Below are positions 42,092 through 51,125 of a stretch of 64,000 nucleotides of DNA, piece after piece; positions within the stretch are counted from its first letter, which is position 1; each line of letters begins with the position of its first letter. The translations under genes were made by a program, and so were the position numbers. The DNA comes from JACKCP01 sp034007295 (GTDB lineage: Bacteria > Desulfobacterota > Desulfobacteria > Desulfobacterales > JACKCP01): contig JAVERC010000010.1 of the NCBI GenBank assembly GCA_034007295.1, forward strand, positions 21,773-85,772, given 5' to 3'. The notes beneath the pieces are model-generated. The model was given only the letters and a program-made list of their open reading frames with translations, was not told where the DNA came from and did not search any database.

Positions 42092-42498
42092 ATTTCAAAA
42101 CACCTTTGTAATAAATTAGATTCATTTAGGCTTAAATATTTATACATTTGAGGAGCATGGTATTTTTTAAATATTTTTTTTAAATCAATGCTTCCCACAG
42201 GTTTTTCATAGAAACCTATTTTAATAACATACAGATTTTCAGAATTCCCTGCATAATTTTTTAATTCATCTTCATTAACCCCTAAATAAGGGTGAAAATC
42301 ATCCCAAATGGCCTTAGGCGATTTATGAACAATTTCTAAAGGTTTAAAACGACCAACGATAGTTTTGAGTTTACCACTAGAATGTACATAAATATATTTG
42401 ATTTTATTTCGATAAATTTTCTTCCGAATCTCATATTGTTTTGTTTTATTTTCAATATGTTTAATATATTTGTAATTTATAGATATTAGTAAGTCCAT
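42088..42498 (-). CDS. PUA-like (ASCH-type) domain protein (first gene of a cassette operon)
   Basis: 136 residues. LLISINYKYIKHIENKTKQY then EIRKKIYR, IYVHSSGKLKTIVGRFKPLE, and YVIKIGFYEKPVGSIDLKKI followed by APQMYKYL fit the ASCH/PUA-like fold. The fold binds RNA, nucleosides or modified bases. It begins 12 bp inside the boundary of an attC-like site and starts a strictly overlapping operon with a membrane protein and a GNAT enzyme. Confidence 0.7.
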   Translation of the reverse strand: MDLLISINYKYIKHIENKTKQYEIRKKIYRNKIKYIYVHSSGKLKTIVGRFKPLEIVHKSPKAIWDDFHPYLGVNEDELKNYAGNSENLYVIKIGFYEKPVGSIDLKKIFKKYHAPQMYKYLSLNESNLLQRCFEI

Positions 42499-42510
42499 TA
42501 CACTTTCTTT

Positions 42511-42570
42511 GTCTAACGCCGCAATTCAGCGGAGCGGCTTTTTGCGTCCGCTGAAATTGCATTGTTATGT
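42511..42570 (-). other. Integron attC-like recombination site
   Basis: Read on the minus strand it begins ACATAACAATGC and ends GGCGTTAGAC, so the 3' core GTTAGAC fits GTTRRRY. CAATT-T-CAGCGGA is complementary to TCCGCTG-AATTG except for a single extrahelical T, the feature that orients attC recombination, and the loop is CGCAAAAAGCCGC. At 60 bp it is a normal short attC. It lies one base from the stop codon of the gene at 42572 and 12 bp before the start of the next, as cassette sites do. Confidence 0.7.
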
Positions 42571-42571
42571 T

Positions 42572-43015
42572 TTAGATGAGTGATATTATAGCTTCATGAA
42601 AATCTTCTTCATCTATTAACTCAAGACGTGGCGTCCTAATAAATCTTTGCATTGGTAATGGGGCTTCAAAAACTCTTAAAAGTTCAACACTTCGGATATG
42701 ACGAGGTTTTATAGTTGAATCAAAATGATAATCACCAGTCACTCGAACAATACCAGAAATATTAAATGCCGTAGTTTGGCCAGTACCGATTATTACAAAA
42801 TCATCAATCTGCATCCATTTGCAAAATTCTTTGAATACTCTATTTTGATAATCATTAAAATTTAGATTTGCATCATCATATAGATTGTCGACTTCATCTC
42901 TTGTGAGTTCAAGGTAGTTTTGGTCTACTCCATTTTCATCAATTCCAATAATTGATGATTGCTGAAATGTTGCCCACCAATCTTGAAAAGTTTTCATTAC
43001 CCAATATTTTTTCAT
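42572..43015 (-). CDS. Hypothetical EVE/PUA-like protein, probable cassette gene
   Basis: 147 residues. WWATFQQSSIIGIDENGVDQ, IDDFVIIGTGQTTAFNISGI and VRVTGDYHFDSTIKPRHIRS, then RVFEAPLPMQRFIRTPRLEL, resemble the beta-barrel of PUA/EVE-type domains found beside restriction enzymes. Function unknown; recognition of a modified base or regulatory RNA is possible. Its stop codon abuts the attC-like site, which marks it as a cassette gene. Confidence 0.55.
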   Translation of the reverse strand: MKKYWVMKTFQDWWATFQQSSIIGIDENGVDQNYLELTRDEVDNLYDDANLNFNDYQNRVFKEFCKWMQIDDFVIIGTGQTTAFNISGIVRVTGDYHFDSTIKPRHIRSVELLRVFEAPLPMQRFIRTPRLELIDEEDFHEAIISLI

Positions 43016-43318
43016 ATTTACCTCATATTAAAGAAACATAACAAATTATTGTGTGGATCTGTATAATTAAAGTTATTTTTATATTTTGCAATTTTGAAGC
43101 TGTCAAGCAATCGAAATTTTCGATCTGGATAACTTATATTTGAAAAATTATACATAAAACCGGAAACCGGATAAGTTATGATTGAATACTCAAAAGTTCT
43201 TCAGGCAAAAATTAAAACAATTCCCGAAAAATAATTTCTTAAAAAATGAGTTATTATCTGTATTAAGATAAAACCACTTTACATATGAGTAATCAAACTG
43301 CAGCCATCAGCTTAAAAA
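43016..43318. other. Spacer between the cassette segment and the efflux operon
   Basis: No gene seen. GGATAACTTAT (about 43125) and GGATAAGTTAT (about 43169) form a loose inverted pair. This may be the edge of the accessory segment; no integrase or attI was found. Confidence 0.35.
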
Positions 43319-43405
43319 GCCGGGAGAAAATCACACAGAAAAACCTCTTTTGGGGAAGAAGGGACTTTATTTAAGACCTGAAATCCGCATGATTATTCTC
43401 CCGGC
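43319..43405 (-). terminator. Large-loop terminator of the efflux operon
   Basis: GCCGGGAGAA (43319-43328) and TTCTCCCGGC (43396-43405) are perfectly complementary; on the minus strand the second arm is followed by TTTTT. The 67-nt loop is unusually long for an intrinsic terminator and may hold further structure. It lies 9 bp past the tolC-like stop. Confidence 0.6.
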
Positions 43406-43413
43406 AAAGAATT

Positions 43414-44712
43414 TTAAAAAATCCTTCCTGAAGATCTGTCAAGATCAGCCCTTGCTGACCAGTACTCATTAAGTGCACGAAAATATCCTGTTTGTGCTGT
43501 TGTAAGATAAGTCCTTGCATTTAAAACTTCTGTTGAAGTTGTTGTCTGTTTTTTGTACTGGATATTGGTGATCCTGAAATTTTCCTCTGCCTGGGAAATA
43601 CTTTTTTTAGCTGTTGCAATGTTTTTTTCAGCAACTTTGATATTTCTAAGGGAAACTTCCACATCAAATGCAATATTTTTTTTAAGTTCCCCTAAATTTT
43701 CCAGAAGAGCTCTTTTAGCATATTCAGCTGACTTAACAGACGAACCTGTTTTTTTGAAATCGAAAAAAATCCATTCAGCCATAACTCCAACAGAGGCGTT
43801 GTGTGAATTTGTGTGAAAATTGTCAGAAGCCTTGTAATCTTCACCGTTTTGTTCGTATCCTGCTGAAAGATAAATTTTTGGATAATAGTTTGAACCGGCA
43901 ATTTTTTTAGATAAATCAGCTATTTCCATGTTTGTTTTCAGAAGTCTTATTTCAGGTCTGTTTGAAAAGGCTTCAATTTCAAGTTCTGTATATTTTTTTT
44001 CAAATGATTTTGGTTCCTTTAAAGGTGATATTGCAACTGGATCACCTGGATTTTTGCCCATGAGTATATTTAATTTTGAAGCCGAACTTTTGAAGGCGGC
44101 ACTTGCTTTATCAAGTTCAATTTCAGCTTCGGAAACTGAAACTTCCGCCTTAAGAAGGTCGTTTAACGGAACAAGTCCGTTATCGTAGAATTTTTTTGCA
44201 TCTTCTTTGTGTGCCTCAAGGGTTTCAAGGGTCTGCATTCTTACTTCCACAATTTTTAATGCAAGGAAAAGATCTGAATAGGCATGCTTTATTTTGTATG
44301 CAATATCAAGCTCTGCTGTTTTTGTATCAAGTTCTGCATTTATTGTTTCAGCCTTTGCAATGTCCTGGGAAGATGTGAGTGCAAATCCTGTGAATAAAGG
44401 CTGTTCAAGTGTAACTTTCCATGAATAGTTGTCCTTATCTGCCGACTCAAGTTCTGTACCCTGTGTTTTCATTACAGGAGTTTCCTTTAGTCTTGCATAT
44501 GAGTATGTTCCCTTTACTGTGAAAAGTCTGCCTGCCTGTGCTTTTTTAAGGCTGTATTCCTTTTGTTTTTCGGTTTCTTTTGATGCCTTTATGCTTTCGT
44601 GGTTTTTTATTCCGTTTTCAACGGCAGTTTTCATGTCAATCTCCAGGCAAAGACCTGAAGATGCAGAAAAAACAATTAATATTAAGACATGCCAGATTAA
44701 TGTTTTCTTCAT
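43414..44712 (-). CDS. TolC-family outer-membrane efflux protein
   Basis: 432 residues with a signal peptide (WHVLILIVFSASSGLCLEID). Two OEP repeats with long amphipathic helices follow (EIDMKTAVENGIKNHESIKA; DIAYKIKHAYSDLFLALKIV; FDVEVSLRNIKVAEKNIATA; TTSTEVLNARTYLTTAQTGY). It forms the trimeric exit duct of a tripartite pump. The start overlaps the RND stop by four bases, so it belongs to the adaptor-RND-TolC operon. Confidence 0.92.
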   Translation of the reverse strand: MKKTLIWHVLILIVFSASSGLCLEIDMKTAVENGIKNHESIKASKETEKQKEYSLKKAQAGRLFTVKGTYSYARLKETPVMKTQGTELESADKDNYSWKVTLEQPLFTGFALTSSQDIAKAETINAELDTKTAELDIAYKIKHAYSDLFLALKIVEVRMQTLETLEAHKEDAKKFYDNGLVPLNDLLKAEVSVSEAEIELDKASAAFKSSASKLNILMGKNPGDPVAISPLKEPKSFEKKYTELEIEAFSNRPEIRLLKTNMEIADLSKKIAGSNYYPKIYLSAGYEQNGEDYKASDNFHTNSHNASVGVMAEWIFFDFKKTGSSVKSAEYAKRALLENLGELKKNIAFDVEVSLRNIKVAEKNIATAKKSISQAEENFRITNIQYKKQTTTSTEVLNARTYLTTAQTGYFRALNEYWSARADLDRSSGRIF

Positions 44713-47700
44713 TTCAATGCTCCGGTTTTTGATGGTTTGATATTGTAAAATATTGAGTAGAGTACAGGGATAAGAAAAAGAGTAAGAAATGTCGCCGCAA
44801 GCAGTCCAAACATTATTGTTACTGCCATGGATACAAACATTGCATCTCCAAGAAGGGGAGTCATTCCAAATATTGTGGTAAGTGAAGCTAAAATAACAGG
44901 TCTTGCCCTGTTTATGCTTGAGTTTTCTATGGCTTTGAATTTTTCAATCCCGGATTTTATATTGAAGTTTATTTCATCAATAAGAACAACTGCATTTTTT
45001 ATAAGCATTCCAATAAGACTGTATGCACCAAGAATTGGAAGAAATCCAAACGGCTGATTCATTACAAGAAGACCTCCGGCTATTCCTATGAGTGCAAAAG
45101 GTATTGTAAGAATTATCATCAGTGGCTGTTTTACAGAGTTAAAAAGATAAACCAGGATTATCAGCATGAAAAGAAGACACACAGGAAGATTTTTCTGGAC
45201 GCCTTTATTCCCCCTGTCTGAAAGTTCGTGTTCTCCTTCCCATTCAATTTTATAACCAGCTGGGAGATTTATTTTTTCAACTTCAGGACGGATTTCTGAA
45301 AGAAGGGTGTCTGCTGTTACTCCATGAACAGGGTCGCACTGAGCTCTTATAACCCTTTTTCTGTTGTATCTTCTTATTACAGGATCTTCAAACTCAATGC
45401 TTTTATTGTTTACAACCTGTGCAAGGGGAACCGGAACAGCAGAATTCCCCCATACAGGAAGCCCGTCAAAGTTATCAGGATCTGTATCTGAGTATTTGAA
45501 TTTTACCGGAATAAGCTCATCGCCTTCCTTGAAATTTGAAACATCTATTCCGTCAGTTGCGGCTAAGGCACTGAATGAAAGGGAAGATCTTTCAATTCCT
45601 GCTTTTTTAGCCTTTGTCTGGGAATAGTCAAGCTCATATGTAAGTACACGCTCCTTCCAGTCATCTGTTACAGATTTTGCGTTTTGATTTTTATTCATTA
45701 TTATCTGAATTTTTTCAGACAAATCCCTTAAAATTTTGGGGTCATTTCCTGTTATTCTGGCCTCAACCTTGTAGTCTGCCCTTGGCCCTGAAATATATTT
45801 CCAGATATGGGGGGAACCGTCAGGGAGATTGTTTTTAAACCAGTTTTCAAACTCAGGTATCATTTTATTTATCTGTCTATAGTTTTTAACGTTTATTACA
45901 ATCTGAGCAAAGGCTGGATTAGGTGCTTCAGGAGTAAGTGCAGCCGCAAATCTTGGAGCTCCTTCTCCAATACAGGTTGCAAAATTTTCTATCTCGTTTC
46001 TTGTTTCAAGGTATTTTTCAAATTTTTCCATATCTGCTGATACAGATTCTATTCTTGTTCCTTCAGGTTTTTTGTAGTCAACAAAGAACTGGTTTTTTTC
46101 AGACTCTGCAAAAAAATTTCTTTTGACATTTTTAAAGCCGGAAACTCCTGCAAAAAGAACTGCAATCATTAATATGATGGTAATTGTTCTGTTTGTAAGT
46201 GCCAGATGAAGAAGCTTTTTGTATATTCTGTAAAAAAAAGACGAATATGGTTCCCTGTTTCCTGAATTCTTTGAGGGTTTTAGAAGATAAAAACTGAACA
46301 CAGGAGTCTGGGACATGGCAAGAACCCAGCTTATGAGAAGGGAAACAGAAACAACTATTGAAAGACTTCCCACATATTCGCCGGTGTTGTTTGGAGCAAA
46401 ATATATCGGCATAAAAGCAAGACCTGCAATTATTGTTGCACCAAGCAGGGGAAGTGCGGTCTGGGAAGCAGGCTGAACAACAGCTTCCATTTTTTCTTTA
46501 CCGCTTTGAATCAGTGTTTGTGAACCTTCTGCAACAACTATTGCATTGTCAACAATCATTCCCATAACAAGAATAAGTGCGGCAAGTGATATCTGTTGGA
46601 GATTTATTCCAAGGACAAGCATTACTATAAATGTTGCAAGTATGGATAAAATCAGATTCGATGCTATTATAAATCCAGGTCTGAGTCCCATGGAAACAAG
46701 AAGAACAAAAACAACAATTGCAACGGATTCTAAAAGATTGGTCATGAATTTTTTGATTGCTTCCTTTACAAACTCCGACTGATAATAAATTCCAGATATT
46801 TCCATTCCAAGGGGAAGTTCCTGAAGAAGCTCATTCATCCTTTTTTTTACTGCATCTCCCATTATTACAACATTTGCATCAGATGTTGCTGAGATTGCAA
46901 TTCCAACTGCTTCCTTTCCGTTAAATTTCATAAGTGATGAAGGGGGATCATTATATTCACGTGCAACCCTTGCAATATCCTTTATTCTGATCTGATTTTC
47001 TGGTCCTGCCTGAATTATAAGATTTTCTATTTCTTCAACAGACCTGAACTTGCCTGTCTGTGCAATTCTTATCCTTCTTGAATCTGTTTTTACCTCACCT
47101 GAAACTACAACAGTGTTCTGATCCTTTACCGCCATGGTAATCATGGAAGGGTGAATGCCAAGATTTGCGGCCTTTTCAGTGTCTATTTCAATATTTACGG
47201 TTTCGTCCTGAACACCAAAGAGGTTTATTTTTTCAACATCATTAACTAAAAGCAGTTCTCTTTTTATGTATTTTGCATATTTTTTTAGTTCTCTTTGTTC
47301 AAGTCCGTCTCCTGTAAGAGCAAGAAAAATTCCAAATACATCTCCATAGTCATCCATTACCTGTGAAGGAAGTGCACCTTCGGGAAGTTTTGACTGAACA
47401 GCTTCAACCTTTCTTCTTACAATATCCCACAGCTGCTGAATTGTGTCTGATCTGACATTTTCATAAAGATCTACATAAACCATTGAATATCCGGCTCTTG
47501 ATTCAGACCTTATGAATTCGACCTTATCTGCCGCCTGTACTGCTTCTTCAATTTTTCTTGTAACTTCCTGTTCCACTTCATGGGGCGAAGCTCCGGGATA
47601 TGGAGTCATGATAAGAGCTGTTTTAATTGTGAAGTCAGGATCTTCAAGTTTTCCAAGGTTGAAATATGCTGATATTCCTCCTGCTGTGATTATAAATAAA

Positions 47701-47750
47701 AGAAAAAATATGGTGACTCTGTTTTTTAAGGAAAAATCTGTAATTCTCAT
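44709..47750 (-). CDS. RND-family efflux transporter (AcrB/MexB-like)
   Basis: 1013 residues, the usual size. First helix VTIFFLLFIITAGGISAYFN, porter-domain blocks (YPGASPHEVEQEVTRKIEEA), and helix 4 LAALILVMGMIVDNAIVVAE with the central Asp of the proton relay. Later come PVILASLTTIFGMTPLLGDA and VTIMFGLLAATFLTLFLIPV. Proton-driven export of hydrophobic compounds; the sequence around helix 4 and the family's small periplasmic loops fit the broad HAE-type branch rather than heavy-metal CusA. It sits 17 bp after the adaptor gene. Confidence 0.94.
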   Translation of the reverse strand: MRITDFSLKNRVTIFFLLFIITAGGISAYFNLGKLEDPDFTIKTALIMTPYPGASPHEVEQEVTRKIEEAVQAADKVEFIRSESRAGYSMVYVDLYENVRSDTIQQLWDIVRRKVEAVQSKLPEGALPSQVMDDYGDVFGIFLALTGDGLEQRELKKYAKYIKRELLLVNDVEKINLFGVQDETVNIEIDTEKAANLGIHPSMITMAVKDQNTVVVSGEVKTDSRRIRIAQTGKFRSVEEIENLIIQAGPENQIRIKDIARVAREYNDPPSSLMKFNGKEAVGIAISATSDANVVIMGDAVKKRMNELLQELPLGMEISGIYYQSEFVKEAIKKFMTNLLESVAIVVFVLLVSMGLRPGFIIASNLILSILATFIVMLVLGINLQQISLAALILVMGMIVDNAIVVAEGSQTLIQSGKEKMEAVVQPASQTALPLLGATIIAGLAFMPIYFAPNNTGEYVGSLSIVVSVSLLISWVLAMSQTPVFSFYLLKPSKNSGNREPYSSFFYRIYKKLLHLALTNRTITIILMIAVLFAGVSGFKNVKRNFFAESEKNQFFVDYKKPEGTRIESVSADMEKFEKYLETRNEIENFATCIGEGAPRFAAALTPEAPNPAFAQIVINVKNYRQINKMIPEFENWFKNNLPDGSPHIWKYISGPRADYKVEARITGNDPKILRDLSEKIQIIMNKNQNAKSVTDDWKERVLTYELDYSQTKAKKAGIERSSLSFSALAATDGIDVSNFKEGDELIPVKFKYSDTDPDNFDGLPVWGNSAVPVPLAQVVNNKSIEFEDPVIRRYNRKRVIRAQCDPVHGVTADTLLSEIRPEVEKINLPAGYKIEWEGEHELSDRGNKGVQKNLPVCLLFMLIILVYLFNSVKQPLMIILTIPFALIGIAGGLLVMNQPFGFLPILGAYSLIGMLIKNAVVLIDEINFNIKSGIEKFKAIENSSINRARPVILASLTTIFGMTPLLGDAMFVSMAVTIMFGLLAATFLTLFLIPVLYSIFYNIKPSKTGALK

Positions 47751-47767
47751 TTAACCGCCAGTATAAT

Positions 47768-48910
47768 TTATAGTTCATTGCCGTAATTTGTTTCTGAAAA
47801 CTTTGAAAGAAGCTTTATTCTTGATTCTTCGTTTATATATGCCGCTCCAGCTGAAACTATCCAGTCTCCCTGATTCAGTTTCCCTGAAACCTGTATTTTG
47901 TCTGATTTTAAGAGTTTATGAATTTTGACCTCTGTTTTGACAGGAATATTGTTTTCAGTATCAATTTTCCAAAGAATCGGAGTTTCATAATCATTGCTCA
48001 GTACAGCACTCAGGGGAACTGTGAAAATGTCGTTTTCAATGTCGCCTGGTGTGTCAAAGAAAATTTGTGCAGACATCCCAGGTTTTATCTGATTGTCTGA
48101 TTGGGCCATAAGAATAATAGGGTAGGTATTGCCGGCTCCGGTTGCATTTTTTCCGATCTCTTTAAGTGAGGCCTTGAATGTTTTTCCTGGAATCGAATTA
48201 AGACAAAATCTGAAATTAGTGAATTTATCTGCCTTTGCTACCAGATTTTCCGGAATATATGACTTAACCTCAATTGTTTCAATTTTTACTATTGATAATA
48301 CAGGCTGGCCTGCTGATACAGTTTCATGGTTTTCAGTAAAAATCTCATTAACATAGCCTGAAACAGGAGAATAAAGACTTGTATCATTGAGTGAGTTTTC
48401 AGCGTTTTCAAGCTCTTTTTCCAGTGCTTTGGTTCTTGAGCTGATGGCTTTGAATGCTGCTTCAACCTGATCAAACTTTGCCTTTGCAGCAGCGTTTTCC
48501 TTTACAAGGCTTTTGTATCTTTCATACTGAAGTTCAGCATCATTTAATTCAGCATATGAGGCATTGATATTTGCCTGAAGATTTTTTATTCTAAGGATAA
48601 AATCCCTTTCATCAATTTTTGCAAGAAGCTCTCCCTTGTTTATTTTCTGTCCTGTTTCAAGTGACATTTTTACAATTGGTCCGCCAACCCTGAATGAAAG
48701 CCTGATCTCTTTTTCAGGTATTATTGAAGCAGGGAACATATGCCTTTCCAGTGTTTCCTTTTCCATTACCTGAAAGCCTTTAACAGGTCTTATTACGGGT
48801 TCTTTTTCAGTAAATGTGTCTGCAGTGGAATTTTTACAGCCTGAAAGCATAAAAAGTCCTGTCATTAAAATCAGCAGTGTAACTGTAATTTTTTTTAAAC
48901 TTCGAATCAT
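47768..48910 (-). CDS. RND efflux periplasmic adaptor (membrane fusion lipoprotein)
   Basis: About 380 residues. A lipoprotein signal with LSGC lipobox (LILMTGLFMLSGC) anchors it in the periplasm. Lipoyl-like half GGPIVKMSLETGQKINKGEL, coiled-coil hairpin around 105-175, and second lipoyl half DTSLYSPVSGYVNEIFTENH. ATG at 48910 has GGGGAG seven bases upstream; a TTG five codons earlier would overlap that site. It is the first gene of the operon, behind a sigma-54 promoter. Confidence 0.92.
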   Translation of the reverse strand: MIRSLKKITVTLLILMTGLFMLSGCKNSTADTFTEKEPVIRPVKGFQVMEKETLERHMFPASIIPEKEIRLSFRVGGPIVKMSLETGQKINKGELLAKIDERDFILRIKNLQANINASYAELNDAELQYERYKSLVKENAAAKAKFDQVEAAFKAISSRTKALEKELENAENSLNDTSLYSPVSGYVNEIFTENHETVSAGQPVLSIVKIETIEVKSYIPENLVAKADKFTNFRFCLNSIPGKTFKASLKEIGKNATGAGNTYPIILMAQSDNQIKPGMSAQIFFDTPGDIENDIFTVPLSAVLSNDYETPILWKIDTENNIPVKTEVKIHKLLKSDKIQVSGKLNQGDWIVSAGAAYINEESRIKLLSKFSETNYGNEL

Positions 48911-48955
48911 TCTAATTCTCCCCAATAGGTTTGTTATTTAAAGACCAACCTTATT

Positions 48956-48971
48956 TACAAAATCTGTGCCA
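48956..48971 (-). promoter_or_regulatory. Sigma-54 (-24/-12) promoter of the efflux operon
   Basis: On the minus strand TGGCAC, five bases (AGATT), then TTGTA: one base from the consensus TGGCAC-N5-TTGCA. It lies about 45 bp before the adaptor start and 50-115 bp from repeated sites near the divergent activator gene, the right geometry for an enhancer-dependent promoter. Confidence 0.75.
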
Positions 48972-49022
48972 TGTGTGAAGCGGTTGATATTTCAGGCATC
49001 AGGAAAATTTAATGGTTTGAAC

Positions 49023-49086
49023 TGTCTTATAAAACAGTTATATCTGGCTAATAAGACAGTTTTGTGTAAAAGTGTCTTATTAGACA
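49023..49086. promoter_or_regulatory. Upstream activator sites for the divergent regulator
   Basis: Three half-sites TGTCTTAT (49023), ATAAGACA (49051) and TGTCTTAT (49073, followed by TAGACA) lie just upstream of the regulator gene. They match the palindrome at 440-457. Their place between the sigma-54 promoter and the activator suggests both activation of the efflux operon and autoregulation. Confidence 0.6.
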
Positions 49087-49102
49087 TAATTAGAGGTGCG
49101 AT

Positions 49103-50662
49103 ATGGATGAAAAGGAATTTTTCCACCAGGGAACAATAAGAATCTGCGGCAGTCTTGATAAGGATAAAATGCTTGAAAGCTGTTTTAATTTTTTTAAAAA
49201 ATTCTTCCCCCTGGAAGTAATAGCAATCAGCAAGCATTATTTTGAATCGGAGTCAATGGAGATAATAGGGCAGTATTCTGAAAAAAAGATTCCAAAACTT
49301 GATAAAATTGTAAAACTCGGTAAATCTGCAACGGATTTTGTTAAATCAAATAAAAAAACAGTCTTGCTTGTAAAAACAATATTCGATGATCCTGTTGCAC
49401 TTATAATTAACACTTATATGAACTTTTCTGAAATGTCTGGTCTTGTTCTTAATCTGAAAGTGGAAAATGAGGTAATAGGCTTTGTTGCAATTTTCTGCAG
49501 AAAGAATGAAATGTTCACTGAGGATCATGCAAGACTTTATTCAGTTCTTCATGATCCTTTTGCAATTGCAATTTCAAATATTCTAAGGTACCGGGAACTT
49601 GTAAGTCTTAAAGACAGTCTGAAGGACGAAAATACATATCTTCATGAGGAGCTTAGAAAAATTTCAGGAGATGAAATAATAGGCTCTGACTCAGGACTGA
49701 AAGATGTAATGGAAATGGTAAGGCAGGTTTCACACATAGACAGCAAGGTTCTTATTCTTGGTGAAACAGGAGTTGGAAAAGAAGTAATAGCTTCAGCAAT
49801 CCATTATTCATCTTCCAGAAAAGACAAGCCTTTTATAAAACTCAACTGCGGTGCAATTCATGAAAATCTTATTGATTCCGAGCTTTTCGGTCATGAAAAA
49901 GGCGCCTTTACCGGAGCAGTTTCAGTAAAAAAGGGAAGATTTGAAAGGGCTGATGGAGGAACTCTTTTTCTTGATGAAATAGGAGAACTTCCAATGAATG
50001 CACAGACAAGGCTTTTAAGGGTTCTTCAGACAGGAGAGTTTGAAAGGGTTGGAGGCTTTGATTCCATAAAATGCGATGTAAGGATTATTGCAGCAACAAA
50101 CAGAAGTCTTGATGAACTTGTCAAAAAAGGTGAGTTTCGTGAGGATCTTCTTTTCAGGATCAATGTTTTTCCAATTACAATTCCTCCTTTAAGATTCAGA
50201 AAAGATGATATTCCAGAACTTGTTGAGTATTTCATAGATAAAAAAAGAAAAGACTTAAATATTTCAAGAAGACCAAAAATAGCCGAGTCTGCCTATTTAA
50301 GGCTTAAAAATCACGACTGGCCCGGAAATATAAGGGAACTTGAAAACTGTGTTGAAAGGGAGCTTATAAGAGTAATTGCCGGAAAAGGAGATATAATAAA
50401 ATTTAAGGATTTTACTGGAACAGAAAGTGGTGAAAAAGCAGGAACTGATGAAATTTTAAACTCTTATGATTTTAATCTGACTGCAGATGATCTTTTCAGA
50501 ATTCATGTTTTAAAGGTTCTTGAAAAAACAGGGGGAAGAGTTCAGGGACAGGGCGGTGCAGCACAATTGCTTGGGCTTAATCCAAGCACACTTAGAAACA
50601 GGCTTAGAAAGCTTGATATTCCATTTGGCAGGAAAAATTCAGCATCAAAAGACAAAAAATGA
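49103..50662 (+). CDS. Sigma-54-dependent transcriptional activator (GAF-AAA+-Fis)
   Basis: 519 residues. An N-terminal GAF-like sensor (about 20-170) precedes the AAA+ domain: Walker A LGETGVGKEVIASAIH, the sigma-54 contact loop ELFGHEKGAFTGAVSVKKGR, Walker B GGTLFLDEIGELP and WPGNIRELENCVERELI. A Fis-type helix-turn-helix GGAAQLLGLNPSTLRNRLRK closes it. Architecture matches NorR/FhlA-like activators; no receiver domain, so it probably senses a small molecule directly. It is divergent from the efflux operon, which has a sigma-54 promoter, so it is the likely activator of that pump. Confidence 0.93.
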   Translation: MDEKEFFHQGTIRICGSLDKDKMLESCFNFFKKFFPLEVIAISKHYFESESMEIIGQYSEKKIPKLDKIVKLGKSATDFVKSNKKTVLLVKTIFDDPVALIINTYMNFSEMSGLVLNLKVENEVIGFVAIFCRKNEMFTEDHARLYSVLHDPFAIAISNILRYRELVSLKDSLKDENTYLHEELRKISGDEIIGSDSGLKDVMEMVRQVSHIDSKVLILGETGVGKEVIASAIHYSSSRKDKPFIKLNCGAIHENLIDSELFGHEKGAFTGAVSVKKGRFERADGGTLFLDEIGELPMNAQTRLLRVLQTGEFERVGGFDSIKCDVRIIAATNRSLDELVKKGEFREDLLFRINVFPITIPPLRFRKDDIPELVEYFIDKKRKDLNISRRPKIAESAYLRLKNHDWPGNIRELENCVERELIRVIAGKGDIIKFKDFTGTESGEKAGTDEILNSYDFNLTADDLFRIHVLKVLEKTGGRVQGQGGAAQLLGLNPSTLRNRLRKLDIPFGRKNSASKDKK

Positions 50663-50868
50663 TTTGAAGCAGAAAAACCCAATCATATCTTGCGAATTGA
50701 TTTTATGTCTGTTGTGGATTTAAAATGGTCAAGGTGCAGGCCAGAGATTAATCAAATGTATGAAGCAGGGCATGTTTATAAAAAGCCCTGGTTGTATCAG
50801 GCTGAAATTAAAAAGCGACGGTAAAATTTATGAAATAATTTAACTTTTTTTATTGTAAAAACTAAAGC

Positions 50869-50896
50869 TTTGCGGAAAGACGAATTAATCCGCAAA
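50869..50896 (-). terminator. Hairpin downstream of the small membrane-protein gene
   Basis: TTTGCGGA and TCCGCAAA enclose a 12-base loop, 17 bp past the stop of the gene at 50913. T residues follow weakly on the minus strand. The 250-bp gap on its left contains only a 39-codon frame without a ribosome site. Confidence 0.5.
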
Positions 50897-50912
50897 ACCA
50901 AGTTTTCAGCAA

Positions 50913-51125
50913 TTAATCGATATAACCTTTTTTCTTCATTTCTTTTTCACTTAAATATTCTTTAGAAACAAGGGTTATGACTAGGCCAACAAAGAAAAAG
51001 GCAACAATAGTTATAAATAATTTCCAGAAAAGCTCAGGCTCGAATAAACTAAACCACATTTGACCAAGGGCTAAAAAAACCCCTGACACAAATAAGAAAG
51101 TGCATACTATTGAGCCGTATTTCAT
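50913..51125 (-). CDS. Small two-helix membrane protein
   Basis: 70 residues with two helices (GSIVCTFLFVSGVFLALGQM and LFITIVAFFFVGLVITLVSK) and a charged cytoplasmic tail (EYLSEKEMKKKGYID). Family not recognised. It overlaps the DUF4177-like gene by four bases (ATGA), so the two are co-expressed. Confidence 0.65.
   Translation of the reverse strand: MKYGSIVCTFLFVSGVFLALGQMWFSLFEPELFWKLFITIVAFFFVGLVITLVSKEYLSEKEMKKKGYID

Noticed and set aside
21189..43400. Prophage
   Set aside because: No phage structural, packaging or integrase genes; the region holds transposase remnants and cassette-like genes instead.
44196..47754. Many open frames opposite the TolC and RND genes
   Set aside because: They are antisense shadows of strongly conserved coding sequence and have no ribosome sites.
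50706..50825. 39-codon frame MSVVDLKWSRC... after the regulator gene
   Set aside because: No ribosome site, no recognisable family, and it sits in the spacer after a complete gene; more likely a remnant or chance frame.
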